Made by a program: the position numbers and the translations under genes. This document shows, in pieces, positions 1-11,372 of a DNA stretch of 64,000 nt. Numbering within the stretch: the first letter of the stretch is position 1; each line of letters opens with the position of its first letter. The DNA comes from Solirubrobacter pauli (lineage in GTDB: Bacteria; Actinomycetota; Thermoleophilia; Solirubrobacterales; Solirubrobacteraceae), in assembly GCF_003633755.1 (NCBI RefSeq), contig NZ_RBIL01000002.1, forward strand, positions 1,364,001 to 1,428,000. Direction: 5' to 3'. The notes beneath the pieces were generated by a model. That model was given only the letters and a program-made list of their open reading frames with translations. It was not told where the DNA came from and made no database searches.

Positions 1-1760
1 GCGTACTTCTTGTAGACGACCGAGCGCTTGACCTTCAGCGTCGGCGTCAGCTCACCGTCCTCCTGGGAGAGGTCACGCGGGAGGATCGCGAAGCGCTTGA
101 TCTGCTCGATCCGCGCGAAGCGCTGGTTGACGGCGTCGATGTCCTCCCAGATGCGCTGGCGCACCTTCTCGTCGCGCGCCATCGACTCCGGGTCGGCGGG
201 CACGCCGAGCTCCGCGGCGAGCTTGGGCGCCTCGTCGGGATCGATCGTCACGAGCGCGACCAGGTACGAGCGCCGGTCGCCGGCCGCGATCGCCTGCGAG
301 ATCCAGCGGGTCTCGCGCAGCGCCGACTCGAGCATCTCCGGCGAGACGTTCTTGCCCGAGGACGTGATGATCAGGTCCTTCTTGCGGCCCGTGATGCGCA
401 CGTAGCCGTCGACGACCTCGCCGAGGTCACCCGTGTGCAGCCAGCCGTCGCCATCGATGATCGCCGCCGTGGCCTCGTCGTTGCGGTGGTAGCCCTTGAA
501 CACGAGCGGGCCGCGCACGAGGATCTCGCCGTCCTCGCCGAGGGTCACCTCGACGCCGGCCAACGGGCGGCCGACCGAGCCGACCTGCACCTCTGTCAGC
601 GTATTCAGCGTCGCCGCCGCGCACGTCTCCGTGAGCCCGTAGCCCTCGAGCACCGGCACGCCGCAGGCGTAGAAGAACTCGATCACCTCGGCGCCGATCG
701 GCGCCGCGCCGGTGATCAGCACCGGGTCGTTGGGGCCGAGCGCGTTCTTGACCTTCGACAACGCCAGCTTGTGGCCGAGCGCCGCCTGCGCCTTGGTCAG
801 CGGGTTCACCGAGCCCCCGTCGCGCTTGGCCTTGGCCACGGCCTCGCCCGTGGACAGGGCGCGCTTGAAGATCGCCGCCTTGACGCCGCCCGCCGACTCC
901 GCCGTGCTGATCACACGGGTCATGATCTTCTCGAGCAGGCGCGGGACCGTCGGGATGTGCGTCGGCTTGGCCTCGGCGATGTCCGCCGCCAGGCTCTTCG
1001 TGTCCCCGCCCCAGAACGCGAGCGTGCCGCCGACGTCCAGGCACACGAACGACACCATCCGGGCGAGCACGTGCGCGAGCGGCAGGTACTGGAAGATCAC
1101 CGGCGGCGACGTGCGCAGGTCCAGGCGGTCGATGTACGCGCCGGCCGTGTACAGCAGGTTCGCGTGCGAGAGCACGCAGCCCTTGGGCGGGCCGGTCGTG
1201 CCGCTCGTGTAGACGATCGTCGCCGTGTCGTCGGGGGAGACGGCCTCGGTGCGCTCGCGCGCGACCTGCTCGCCCGTCTGCGCTCCCCGCGCGCGCAGAT
1301 TTGCCAGCGTGATCGCGTCCGGCGCCTCGCCGGTGAGCACGACGACGTGCTCCAGGTTCGGCAGCCGGCCGCGGATCGACGCGATCTTCGCCGCCTGGCC
1401 GGCGTCCTCGAGCAGCACCACCTTCGCGCCGCTGTGCTCGAGCACGTACTCGCACTCCTCCGGCGAGTTCGTGTGGTAGACGGGCACGACCACCGCGCCG
1501 GCGCAGAACGCGCCGAAGTCGGCCATCGTCCACTCGGGGATCGTCCCGCACAGGATCGCGACCGGGTCGCCGGCCTCGACGCCCAGCGAGGCCAACCCGC
1601 CGGCGATCTCGCGGATCGCGCGGCCGAAGTCGGCGTAGGTGATCGCCGCACGGCCCGGCGCGCGCATCGCGTCCCCCGAGTGACGGTCGGCAGCGGCGAG
1701 CGCGAGGCCGCCGAGCGAGCGCAGGTCGGCGGAAGAGGAGCGTTGGGCGGTGTCGGCCAT
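1..1760 (-). CDS. Long-chain fatty-acid--CoA ligase, FadD15-like (3' end cut by window)
   Basis: AMP-forming acyl-CoA synthetase that activates fatty acids for degradation or lipid synthesis. Translation from ATG at 1760 starts MADTAQRSSSADLRSL. The ATP-binding motif YTSGTTGPPKG lies near residue 185, TGDLGE near 440 and GRKKDLIITSSGKNVSPE near 460, the adenylate-forming signature of the FadD15 long-chain branch. The frame is open to base 1, where it reads SVVYKKY, so only about ten C-terminal residues are missing. A -10-like TAGGGT (1775-1770) ends 9 nt before the ATG. It lies downstream of the GNAT gene but is separated from it by a strong hairpin, so it is probably transcribed on its own. 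Family sure, substrate length inferred. Confidence 0.9.
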   Translation of the reverse strand, partial: MADTAQRSSSADLRSLGGLALAAADRHSGDAMRAPGRAAITYADFGRAIREIAGGLASLGVEAGDPVAILCGTIPEWTMADFGAFCAGAVVVPVYHTNSPEECEYVLEHSGAKVVLLEDAGQAAKIASIRGRLPNLEHVVVLTGEAPDAITLANLRARGAQTGEQVARERTEAVSPDDTATIVYTSGTTGPPKGCVLSHANLLYTAGAYIDRLDLRTSPPVIFQYLPLAHVLARMVSFVCLDVGGTLAFWGGDTKSLAADIAEAKPTHIPTVPRLLEKIMTRVISTAESAGGVKAAIFKRALSTGEAVAKAKRDGGSVNPLTKAQAALGHKLALSKVKNALGPNDPVLITGAAPIGAEVIEFFYACGVPVLEGYGLTETCAAATLNTLTEVQVGSVGRPLAGVEVTLGEDGEILVRGPLVFKGYHRNDEATAAIIDGDGWLHTGDLGEVVDGYVRITGRKKDLIITSSGKNVSPEMLESALRETRWISQAIAAGDRRSYLVALVTIDPDEAPKLAAELGVPADPESMARDEKVRQRIWEDIDAVNQRFARIEQIKRFAILPRDLSQEDGELTPTLKVKRSVVYKKY

Positions 1761-1857
1761 GTTGGACCAACCCTACTTCGAACCGGTGCCGCGGTGCCAC
1801 GCATGAGGTACCGCGTTGCGGGGTACTGGGGGCGGCAGAGACGGGTCAGCCCGCGTG

Positions 1858-1892
1858 TCGCGGCGCCGTGCGAGGGGTCGCACGGCGCCGCG
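1858..1892 (-). terminator. 15-bp perfect hairpin after the GNAT gene
   Basis: A perfect inverted repeat spans 1859-1873 and 1878-1892 with a GGGG loop. It has no U-tract, as is common for actinobacterial terminators. It lies about 11 nt downstream of an out-of-frame TGA (1905-1903) and upstream of the ligase start. Confidence 0.7.
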
Positions 1893-1900
1893 CCGGGTCG

Positions 1901-2353
1901 CGTCAGGTCGTAGCTCATCAGCACGTCGTCGACCGCGCGGCCCTCGATCTCGAACAGCCCGCGCAGGGTGCCCTCGACCTCGAAGCCGCAGGCGGCGTAG
2001 AGCGCACGCGCCGGCGCGTTGTGCCCGAGCACCCGCAGCGTGAGCTTGCGCGCGCCCTCGCCGCGGGCCTGCTCGATCGCGGCGCCCAGCAGCGCGCGGC
2101 CGACGCCACGGCGGAGGAAGCGCTCGTCGACGGCCAGCCCCTTGAGCTCGCGCACGTGGCTGACGGACGGGATGTCCCACAGCTCTCCGACCTTCACGTA
2201 GCCCGCGAGCTCGCCGTCGAGCTCGCAGACGAGCACGCCGGTGGTGTCGAACGGGCGGTCACGTGGCTCGACCGGCGAGTGCAGCCAGGACCAGACGCGG
2301 CGGTCCAGCGCGCGCAGCGCGGGCTCGTCGTGCGGGGTGGCGGAGCGGATCAC
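1901..2353 (-). CDS. GNAT-family N-acetyltransferase (3' end uncertain)
   Basis: Acetyl-CoA-dependent acetyltransferase with unknown acceptor. It starts at GTG 2353, overlapping the TetR stop in a GTGA. Conserved parts are the N-terminal VIRSATPHDEPALRAL, the acetyl-CoA loop RRGVGRALL near residue 80, and the end motif NAPARALYAACGFEVEG, followed by DDVLMSYDLT where such proteins normally stop. Here the frame has no stop and stays open to 1097, deep inside the ligase gene. A TGA one base out of frame at 1905-1903, followed by a hairpin, suggests the real end is near 1903 and that an indel or sequence error removed the stop. The end given is therefore the end of the recognisable domain. Confidence 0.75.
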
Positions 2354-2907
2354 GTGTGCAGGATCATGTCGCAGTAGCCGTCCGCGATCTGCTCGGCCGT
2401 CCAGCGGCCGCCCGGCTTGAGCCACGTCGCCGTGTGGTTGACCATCCCGAGCAGCGCGAAGTGCTGCAGGCGGTCGGTGATCCCGACGTCGGCGAGCCGG
2501 CGGGCGAGGATCGCCTCGAACGCGTCCCGGCTCGCACGGACCTGCTCCCACGCCGGCTCGCGCTCGATCGCGTGGCGTTCCTGGGCGAACACCGCCATGT
2601 GGTCGAGGTGCGTCTCGATGTGCGCCACCCAGACGCGGACGAGCTCGCGCAGCTGCTCCTCGGGCGTGCCCTCCGTGATCTTGCCCGCGCGCTCGAGCAG
2701 CGGGTCCATCAGCTCGCCGAAGATCTGCAGCAGCAGGGCCTGCTTGGAGCCGATGTAGTGGTACAGGCCACCGCTGCGCAGGCCGGTCGCCTCGCTCAGC
2801 TCGTCCATCGTCGTGGCCTGGAAGCCGCGGCGCGCGAACAGCTGGGCGGCGATGCTGACGACCTCGCGCTGGCGGCGGTCGTATTTCTCTCTGCGGGCGG
2901 GTCGCAT
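2350..2907 (-). CDS. TetR/AcrR-family transcriptional regulator
   Basis: DNA-binding repressor of 185 residues. The N-terminal helix-turn-helix reads TTMDELSEATGLRSGGLYHY (about residues 25-50), followed by an all-helical ligand-binding domain. ATG at 2907 is chosen because the divergent acyl-CoA dehydrogenase starts only 30 bp away at 2938, and a 10-bp palindrome lies in that gap. Context suggests control of the neighbouring acyl-CoA dehydrogenase/carboxylase operon by an acyl-CoA or branched-chain acid ligand, as actinobacterial TetR proteins beside fadE19-accA1-accD1 do; this is inference. The downstream GNAT gene is translationally coupled to it. Confidence 0.9.
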   Translation of the reverse strand: MRPARREKYDRRQREVVSIAAQLFARRGFQATTMDELSEATGLRSGGLYHYIGSKQALLLQIFGELMDPLLERAGKITEGTPEEQLRELVRVWVAHIETHLDHMAVFAQERHAIEREPAWEQVRASRDAFEAILARRLADVGITDRLQHFALLGMVNHTATWLKPGGRWTAEQIADGYCDMILHT

Positions 2908-2912
2908 TTTGT

Positions 2913-2937
2913 AACGGCCGTTCGGTATAAGTTGTAC
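2913..2937 (+). promoter_or_regulatory. Divergent control region: TetR operator candidate and leaderless -10
   Basis: The perfect palindrome AACGGCCGTT (2913-2922) sits between the divergent starts. TATAAG (2926-2931) is 6 nt before the dehydrogenase ATG at 2938, which would put the transcription start on the initiation codon. The palindrome is a natural site for the neighbouring TetR protein. Confidence 0.55.
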
Positions 2938-4071
2938 ATGAACTTCGATCTCCCCGACGACCACGAGCTGATCCGGCGCACGGTGCGCGACTTCGCGGAG
3001 CAGGAGGTCGCTCCGGTCGCGGAGGAGCTCGACCGCACGAAGGCGTTCCCGTACGCGATCGTCAAGCAGCTCGGGGAGCTCGGGCTGATGGGCATCCCGT
3101 TCCCGGAGGAGTACGGCGGCGCGGGCGCGGACTCGCTGGCCTACGCGCTGGCGGTCGAGGAGCTCACGCGCGTGGACTCGTCGGTGGCCATCACGCTGTG
3201 CGCGCACACGTCGCTGGGCACGCAGCCGATCTACCTGTTCGGCACGGAGGAGCAGAAGCGGGAGTGGCTGCCCAAGCTCACGGCAGGGGAGATCCTGGGC
3301 GCGTTCGGCCTGACGGAGCCCGAAGCGGGGTCGGACGCCGGCAACGTCCGCACGCGCGCCTCGCTCGGCGAGGACGGCTGGACGATCAACGGCACCAAGC
3401 AGTTCATCACCAACGCGGGCACGGACATCTCGGGCGTCGTCTGCATCACGGCGCGCACCGGCGAGGACGAGATCTCGAACCTGATCGTCCCGAACGGCAC
3501 GCCCGGCTACGAGCAGGGTGAGCCGTACCGGAAGATGGGCTGGAACGCGTCGGACACGCGGCCGCTGACGTTCGAGGACTGCGTGGTGCCGGAGGAGAAC
3601 CTGCTCGGCCCGCGCGGCGGCGGCTTCAAGCAGTTCCTGCACGTGCTGGACATCGGGCGGATCGGGGTCGCGGCGATGGGCGTCGGGCTCGCGCAGGGCG
3701 CGCTGGACCAGGCGCTGGCGTACGCGAAGGAGCGGCGCGCGTTCGGCAAGCCGATCTCCAAGTACCAGGCGATCCAGGGCAAGCTCGCCGACATGGCGAC
3801 GGAGATCGAGGCGGCGCGCTTCCTCGTGTACAAGGCGGCGTGGCTGAAGGACCAGGGCCGCAACTTCACGCTCACCGCCGCGCAGGCCAAGCTCAAGACC
3901 GGCCGGCTGGCGGTGCGCTGCGCCGAGGAGGCCGTCCAGATCCACGGCGGCTACGGCTACATCGAGGAGTACCCGGTGTGCCGCATGTACCGGGACGCGA
4001 AGATCCTCACCATCGGCGAGGGCACCGACGAGGTGCAGCAGATGGTCATCGCCCGCGCGCTGGGCGCCTGA
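2938..4071 (+). CDS. Acyl-CoA dehydrogenase (FadE19-like)
   Basis: FAD-dependent alpha,beta-dehydrogenation of an acyl-CoA; 377 residues, standard length. Signature FGLTEPEAGSDAG is near residue 120, and GGYGYIEEYPVCRMYRDAKI precedes GEGTDEVQ. In that last motif Glu361 occupies the catalytic-base position of short/medium-chain enzymes; isovaleryl-CoA dehydrogenases have a non-acidic residue there. Its stop overlaps the next start (TGATG), so it is coupled to the carboxylase genes. With an MCC-type carboxylase downstream, a role in leucine or other branched-chain acid breakdown is likely, but the active-site residue advises against naming it isovaleryl-CoA dehydrogenase. Confidence 0.92.
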   Translation: MNFDLPDDHELIRRTVRDFAEQEVAPVAEELDRTKAFPYAIVKQLGELGLMGIPFPEEYGGAGADSLAYALAVEELTRVDSSVAITLCAHTSLGTQPIYLFGTEEQKREWLPKLTAGEILGAFGLTEPEAGSDAGNVRTRASLGEDGWTINGTKQFITNAGTDISGVVCITARTGEDEISNLIVPNGTPGYEQGEPYRKMGWNASDTRPLTFEDCVVPEENLLGPRGGGFKQFLHVLDIGRIGVAAMGVGLAQGALDQALAYAKERRAFGKPISKYQAIQGKLADMATEIEAARFLVYKAAWLKDQGRNFTLTAAQAKLKTGRLAVRCAEEAVQIHGGYGYIEEYPVCRMYRDAKILTIGEGTDEVQQMVIARALGA

Positions 4072-5831
4072 TGTTCGACTCCGTGCTCGTCGCCAACCGC
4101 GGCGAGATCGCCCGCCGGGTGCTGCGGACGCTGCACGGGCTGGGCATCCGCTCGCTGGCGATCTACACCGAGGCCGACCGCGACGCCGTGCACGTGCGCG
4201 AAGCCGACGCGGCCGAGCTCGTCTCCTCCTACCTCGCGATCGACGAGATCATGGTCGTCGCGGCGCGCTGCGACGCGGTCCACCCGGGGTACGGCTTCCT
4301 CAGCGAGAACCCGGCGTTCGCGCGGGCCTGCGAGGAGATGGGCGTCGTGTTCATCGGGCCGTCCGCGGACGCGATCGAGTTGATGGGCGACAAGGTGCGC
4401 GCGAAGGACGCGGCCGTGGCGGCCGGCGTGCCGGTCGTTCCGACCTACACGCCGGAGACGGCCGAGTACCCCGTGCTGGTCAAGGCGGCGGCGGGCGGTG
4501 GTGGGCGCGGCATGCGCGTCGTCGAGCGCCCGGAGGACCTGTCGGAGGCGATGGCCGCGGCGAGCCGCGAGGCGGCCGTGGGCTTCGGGGACGACCGCGT
4601 GTTCCTCGAGCGCTTCCTCCCGCGCGCCCGCCACATCGAGGTGCAGGTCATCGGCGACACGCACGGCACCGTGCTGTCCCTCGGCGAGCGCGAGTGCTCG
4701 TTGCAGCGGCGCCACCAGAAGGTGGTCGAGGAGTCGCCGTCGCCGGTGGTGGACGCGGCGCTGCGCGAGGTGTTCGGCGCCGAGGCGGTCGCGCTGGCGC
4801 AGGCGGCGGGCTACGTGGGCGCGGGCACGGTCGAGTTCATCGCCGACGCCGACGACCCGTCCCAGCACTTCTTCCTGGAGATGAACGCGCGGCTCCAGGT
4901 CGAGCACCCGGTCACCGAGCTGGTCACCGGGCTGGACCTCGTGGAGCTGCAACTGCGGGTGGCGGCGGGTGAGCCGCTGGACATCGATGTCGCTTTGAGC
5001 GGCCACGCCGTCGAGGCGCGCGTGAACGCCGAGGACTTGCGCTTCTTCCCGTCGGCCGGCCCGGTCCTGCTCGCGTCGTTCCCGGACGACGTGCGCGTGG
5101 ACGCGGCCGTCGAGACCGGCTCGGTCGTGGGCACGGACTACGACTCGATGATCGCCAAGGTCATCGCCCACGGCCCGGACCGCGCGACCGCGCTCGCCCG
5201 CCTGGACCGCGCGCTGTCGAAGACCGCGATCCTCGGCCTGGAGACCAACGTCGGCTTCCTCCGGTCGCTCCTGGCGCGCGACGACGTCCGCGCGGGGCAG
5301 CTGGACACCGGCCTGATCGGCCGCCTGGACCCGCCGGAGCCGCCACTCACCGACGAGGAGGCCGCGCAGCTCTGGGCCTCGTCGCAGCTCGTCGAGCGCG
5401 GCGACGACCCGTGGCAGCGCGTCGACGGCTGGCGCCTGGGCGGCGTCCGCGCACCCTCGTTCTGGAGGCTCTCGGTCAACGGCGGCGAACCGATCGACAT
5501 CCGCGCGGAACTTAAACGTCCAGGACGTTTAACTTCGGGCGAGTGGCTCGCCGTTGACGGCTGGACCTGGCGGATCAGCGAGCCGAGTGCGGAGGAGCTC
5601 CATCACGGCGCGCACGCGAGCGGGGAGCTGCGCGCGCCGATGCCCGGGTCGGTGCTGCTGGTGCCGCGCCAGGTGGGCGACGAGGTCAAGGCCGGCGAGC
5701 CCGTGGTGGTGCTGGAGTCGATGAAGATGGAGCTCGCGCTCAACGCGCCCGCGGACGGGACGGTGACGAAGCTGGACGTGAAGGTCGGGGACAAGGTCGG
5801 GCGGGACGAGATCGTGGCGGTGGTCGAATGA
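4071..5831 (+). CDS. Acyl-CoA carboxylase alpha subunit (biotin carboxylase + biotin carrier), MccA/AccA1-like
   Basis: Carboxylates its own biotin using ATP and bicarbonate and hands it to the beta subunit. The 586 residues hold an N-terminal biotin carboxylase ([18 protein letters not shown]-grasp loop [12 protein letters not shown] near 140; [14 protein letters not shown] near 271) and a C-terminal biotinyl domain with ESMKMELAL, whose Lys552 is the biotin site. The linker is short. A palindromic element (5508-5536) is translated inside it as [10 protein letters not shown]. Start TGATG and stop ATGA overlaps bind it into one operon with fadE-like and beta-subunit genes, the arrangement of 3-methylcrotonyl-CoA carboxylase loci. 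The exact substrate (methylcrotonyl, propionyl or other acyl-CoA) is not decided by sequence alone. Confidence 0.92.
   Translation: MFDSVLVANRGEIARRVLRTLHGLGIRSLAIYTEADRDAVHVREADAAELVSSYLAIDEIMVVAARCDAVHPGYGFLSENPAFARACEEMGVVFIGPSADAIELMGDKVRAKDAAVAAGVPVVPTYTPETAEYPVLVKAAAGGGGRGMRVVERPEDLSEAMAAASREAAVGFGDDRVFLERFLPRARHIEVQVIGDTHGTVLSLGERECSLQRRHQKVVEESPSPVVDAALREVFGAEAVALAQAAGYVGAGTVEFIADADDPSQHFFLEMNARLQVEHPVTELVTGLDLVELQLRVAAGEPLDIDVALSGHAVEARVNAEDLRFFPSAGPVLLASFPDDVRVDAAVETGSVVGTDYDSMIAKVIAHGPDRATALARLDRALSKTAILGLETNVGFLRSLLARDDVRAGQLDTGLIGRLDPPEPPLTDEEAAQLWASSQLVERGDDPWQRVDGWRLGGVRAPSFWRLSVNGGEPIDIRAELKRPGRLTSGEWLAVDGWTWRISEPSAEELHHGAHASGELRAPMPGSVLLVPRQVGDEVKAGEPVVVLESMKMELALNAPADGTVTKLDVKVGDKVGRDEIVAVVE
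5508..5536. repeat. Palindromic element inside the carboxylase alpha gene
   Basis: Fourteen-base arms around a single central A (5522), with one mismatch, strikingly A/T-rich against the surrounding gene. Read on the gene strand it encodes [10 protein letters not shown] in the linker between the biotin carboxylase and biotinyl domains. The same core TTAAACGTCC/GGACGTTTAA recurs at 32945-32977. Confidence 0.75.
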
Positions 5832-7333
5832 CGCATCAGGGGCTGGTCGACGACCTCAACGCGCAGCTCGAGCGGGTGCGGCAGGGCGGGGGCGAGAAGG
5901 CCCGCGCGCGGCACACGGCGCGCGGCAAGCTGCTGCCGCGCGAGCGCGTGGACCGGCTGCTCGACCATGGCGCGCCGTTCCTGGAGCTGTCGCCGCTCGC
6001 CGCGCACGGCATGTACGACGGCGATGCGCCCGGGGCGGGGATCGTCACCGGCGTCGGGCGGGTGAGCGGGCGCGAGTGCGTGATCGTCGCCAACGACGCG
6101 ACCGTCAAGGGCGGCACCTACTACCCGATGACGGTCAAGAAGCACCTGCGCGCGCAGGAGGTGGCGCTGCAGAACGCGCTGCCGTGCATCTACCTCGTCG
6201 ACTCGGGCGGCGCGTTCCTGCCGCTGCAGGACGAGGTGTTCCCGGACCGCGAGCACTTCGGCCGGATCTTCTTCAACCAGGCGACGATGTCCGAGCGCGG
6301 CATCCCGCAGATCGCCGCCGTCATGGGCTCGTGCACGGCCGGCGGCGCCTACGTGCCCGCCATGAGCGACGAGTGCGTGATCGTCCGCGAGCAGGGCACG
6401 ATCTTCCTCGGCGGGCCGCCGCTGGTGAAGGCCGCGACCGGCGAGGAGGTCACTGCGGAGGAACTGGGCGGGGGAGACCTGCACTCGCGCACGAGCGGCG
6501 TGACCGACCACCTCGCCGACGACGACGTCCACGCGCTGGCGATCGTGCGCGACATCGTGGCGACGCTGCCACCGCCGGCCCCGGCGCCGTGGGCGCGGAT
6601 ACCGGTCCAGGCACCGCTGCACGATCCGGACTCGATCTTCGACGTCGTGCCCGCCGACGTGCGCAAGCCCTACGACCCGCACGACCTGATCGCACGGCTC
6701 GTCGACGGCTCGGCGTTCCACGAGTTCAAGGCACTCTACGGGACGACGCTGGTGTGCGGGTTCGCCCACATCCACGGCCACCCGGTCGGCATCCTCGCCA
6801 ACAACGGGATCCTGTTCAGCGAGTCGGCGCTCAAGGGCGCGCACTTCATCGAGCTGTGCGACCGCCGCAAGATCCCGCTGCTGTTCCTCCAGAACATCTC
6901 CGGCTTCATGGTCGGCAAGGAGTACGAGGCGGGCGGCATCGCCAAGCACGGCGCGAAGATGGTCACGGCCGTGTCCTGCGCGCGCGTGCCGAAGCTCACG
7001 GTGATCGTCGGCGGCTCGTTCGGCGCCGGCAACTACGGCATGTGCGGCCGCGCCTACTCGCCCCGCTTCCTGTTCATGTGGCCGAACGCCCGCATCTCGG
7101 TGATGGGCGGCCAGCAGGCGGCGACCGTCATGGAGACCGTCGGCCAGCCCGAGGTCGGGGCGTCCCTGCGCGACCAGTACGAGGCCCAGGGCCATCCGTA
7201 CTACGCGACCGCACGGCTGTGGGACGACGGCGTGATCGACCCGCGCGACACGCGCGACGTCCTCGGCCTCGCCCTCGGCGCCACCGCGGGCGCACCGCTC
7301 CGCGACGTCGGCTACGGCGTCTTTAGGATGTAG
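5828..7333 (+). CDS. Acyl-CoA carboxylase beta subunit (carboxyltransferase), MccB/AccD1-like
   Basis: Transfers CO2 from carboxybiotin to an acyl-CoA. The 501 residues carry both halves of a carboxyltransferase: the N-terminal ClpP/crotonase-like fold with [19 protein letters not shown] and [17 protein letters not shown] near residue 166, and the C-terminal half with [20 protein letters not shown] and [20 protein letters not shown]. These segments are characteristic of methylcrotonyl-type beta subunits. ATG overlaps the alpha-subunit stop (ATGA), ensuring equimolar translation. The operon likely ends here or with the small gene five bases downstream. Confidence 0.93.
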   Translation: MTHQGLVDDLNAQLERVRQGGGEKARARHTARGKLLPRERVDRLLDHGAPFLELSPLAAHGMYDGDAPGAGIVTGVGRVSGRECVIVANDATVKGGTYYPMTVKKHLRAQEVALQNALPCIYLVDSGGAFLPLQDEVFPDREHFGRIFFNQATMSERGIPQIAAVMGSCTAGGAYVPAMSDECVIVREQGTIFLGGPPLVKAATGEEVTAEELGGGDLHSRTSGVTDHLADDDVHALAIVRDIVATLPPPAPAPWARIPVQAPLHDPDSIFDVVPADVRKPYDPHDLIARLVDGSAFHEFKALYGTTLVCGFAHIHGHPVGILANNGILFSESALKGAHFIELCDRRKIPLLFLQNISGFMVGKEYEAGGIAKHGAKMVTAVSCARVPKLTVIVGGSFGAGNYGMCGRAYSPRFLFMWPNARISVMGGQQAATVMETVGQPEVGASLRDQYEAQGHPYYATARLWDDGVIDPRDTRDVLGLALGATAGAPLRDVGYGVFRM

Positions 7334-7338
7334 GCCCC

Positions 7339-7527
7339 ATGGCCCTCGCGCCCGAGAAGCGGAAGACCGACGGCCCGACCCACGACGGCGAGAAGATCTG
7401 CCACATCGTCCCGGAGGACGACCCCGACACCGCGCTCTGCGGCAAGGACGTCACGGGTTGGCCGTGGAACCCGCCGTGGCCGTACTGCCTGGTCTGCCTG
7501 GACCTGGCGGGCTACGACGTGCTCTGA
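7339..7527 (+). CDS. Small conserved-type hypothetical protein with Cys/His pattern (62 aa)
   Basis: A 62-residue soluble protein, not firmly recognised. It contains KICHIVPEDD, ALCGK and PYCLVCLDL, a His/Cys spacing that could bind zinc; similar short ALCGK...CxxC proteins (DUF3039-like) are frequent in Actinobacteria. ATG lies five bases after the carboxyltransferase stop, so it may be the last gene of that operon. Codon third positions are G/C-rich like its neighbours, which supports it being real. No function is assigned. Confidence 0.65.
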   Translation: MALAPEKRKTDGPTHDGEKICHIVPEDDPDTALCGKDVTGWPWNPPWPYCLVCLDLAGYDVL

Positions 7528-7576
7528 TCAGGAACGGAGAAGCGCGGGGCCGAGCGCTCCACCTAGAGTGCCGGTC

Positions 7577-9951
<2,375 letters not shown>

Positions 9952-9955
<4 letters not shown>

Positions 9956-10494
9956 CGCGCGAAGACCTGCGCGGCGGGCGTGAGCTCGGCGTGCAGGTTG
10001 CGCTCCATCATCTTCAGGGCCGCGTCCGCGAGCTCGTCGTCGATGTGCGCGACCGCGTCGCGCGGCACGACGAGCTCGAAGCCGCGCAGGTACGCGTCCA
10101 GCGCCGAGTAGAGGATGCACTGCTCGGTGACCTGGCCGACCATCACCACCCGCTTGACGTCCTCGATCTTGAGCACGTGGCTCATCGCCGTCTGGTAGAA
10201 GACCGAGTGCCGGCCCTTGGGGATGAACGGCAGCGGGTCGGTCGGCGCGATCGGCTCGACGAGGTCGGGGTGCTTGCCGTTGAGCGCCTGCTCGACGAGG
10301 TCGTGCCGGCCGGAGTGCCACTCGTCGTAGTTGTCGTTGCTGTAGATCAGCAGGACGTCCTCGCGCTCCTTGGCCTGGTCGCGCAGGTCGACGACCTGCG
10401 GCAACGCCGTCCGCACCGACTCCGCGAGCGCGTCGCCGTCCTCGTGGTCGTAGGTGTTGAGCATGTCGATGACGATCAGGGCAGTCTCAGGCAC
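9952..10494 (-). CDS. Cysteine hydrolase (isochorismatase-like)
   Basis: Isochorismatase-fold hydrolase of 180 residues. The first motif ALIVIDMLNTY carries the catalytic Asp, KGRHSVFYQT the Lys region, and VVMVGQVTEQCILYSALDAYLRGFEL the nucleophilic Cys. Members hydrolyse amides (nicotinamide, ureidoacrylate and others) or isochorismate; the substrate cannot be told here. The start is GTG at 10494. TAGGGC lies 6 nt upstream, consistent with a leaderless mRNA. The stop TAG shares a palindromic CTAG with the UvrA-like gene. Confidence 0.85.
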
Positions 10495-10511
10495 GCACTG
10501 GCCCTACCCAG

Positions 10512-11372
10512 TCACGCGACGACGAGCAACGTCTTGCCGGTCGTCGCCCGCGCCTCGATCGCGGCGTGGGCCTCGGCGGCACGGTCGAGCGGGAACCGCT
10601 GGCCGATCACGGGCCGCAACCCGCTCGCCAGCGCGCGCTCGGTGTGGTCGCGCGTCGGCCGCCCGGCGCGCACCAGCGTGACGCCACGCGCCGCCGCCTC
10701 TTCCGCCGAGATGTCCGCCCACGTGCCGCTCGCGAGCCCGTAGGACAGCATCCGCCCGCCAGGCGCGAGCGCCTCGAACGCGGCGCGGGCAGCGGCGCCG
10801 CCGACCCCGTCGAACGCGACGTCGAACTCAAAGAGGGACTGTCCCTCTTCAAGTTCGTAGCCGGCAGCGGAAGCGCCGAGGGAGCGGACGAGCTCGTGCT
10901 TGGCCGGGCTCGCGGCGCCGACCACTTCGGCGCCCGCGCGCACCGCGAGCTGGACGAGCAGCGTGCCGACGCCGCCCGCCGCCGCGAGGACCAGCACGCG
11001 CTCGCCCGGCCGGATCGCGGCCGCGTCGGTGAGCAGCGTCGCCGTGCGGCCGTCGGCGAGCAACGCGACCGCGTCGTCCAGCGCCAGGCCGTCCGGGACG
11101 TCGAACACCTCGCCGCCGATCGCCTGCTCCGCGTATCCGCCGCTGCCGTTCAGCGAGGCCACCACGCGGCGACCGTCCAACCACCCGCCGACGCCATTGC
11201 CCGGGATCATCGGCAGGTTCACCGGGAACGGGCCGCGGCCCGCGCGCACCTGCGTCTCGACGAACGTGATGTTCGCGTACGCGACCTCGATGGCTTCGCC
11301 CTCGGGGTCCGGCGCTTCGCCCACGACGAGGTTCGCGGGCGGCCCGAAGGCTCGCAGCCAGACCGCTCTCAC
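10512..11372 (-). CDS. Zinc-independent alcohol dehydrogenase / quinone oxidoreductase (MDR family)
   Basis: NADPH-dependent medium-chain reductase of 286 residues, shorter than typical (about 320). The N-terminal GroES-like domain includes PMIPGNGVGGWLDGRRVV, and the Rossmann fold has VLVLAAAGGVGTLLVQLA near residue 130. There are no zinc ligands, so a quinone or enal reductase activity is expected. A palindrome-like stretch (10826-10858) encodes ELEEGQSLFEF after LGASAAGY, at the end of the nucleotide-binding fold. The GTG start at 11372 overlaps the stop of the upstream gene (GTGA), so the two are coupled. Confidence 0.85.
   Translation of the reverse strand: MRAVWLRAFGPPANLVVGEAPDPEGEAIEVAYANITFVETQVRAGRGPFPVNLPMIPGNGVGGWLDGRRVVASLNGSGGYAEQAIGGEVFDVPDGLALDDAVALLADGRTATLLTDAAAIRPGERVLVLAAAGGVGTLLVQLAVRAGAEVVGAASPAKHELVRSLGASAAGYELEEGQSLFEFDVAFDGVGGAAARAAFEALAPGGRMLSYGLASGTWADISAEEAAARGVTLVRAGRPTRDHTERALASGLRPVIGQRFPLDRAAEAHAAIEARATTGKTLLVVA
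10826..10858. repeat. Palindromic element inside the quinone oxidoreductase gene
   Basis: Nine-base arms AAGAGGGAC/GTCCCTCTT around one base, flanked by a further GAACT/AGTTC pair. On the gene strand it reads E-L-E-E-G-Q-S-L-F-E-F, beginning with a GAA codon like the other three coding palindromes of this window. It is less perfect and may be an eroded or separate member. Confidence 0.45.

Noticed and set aside
427-1800. Open frames on both strands across the first 1.8 kb
   Set aside because: The true frame is the minus-strand acyl-CoA ligase starting at 1760, which runs off the window; the others lack any recognisable domain.
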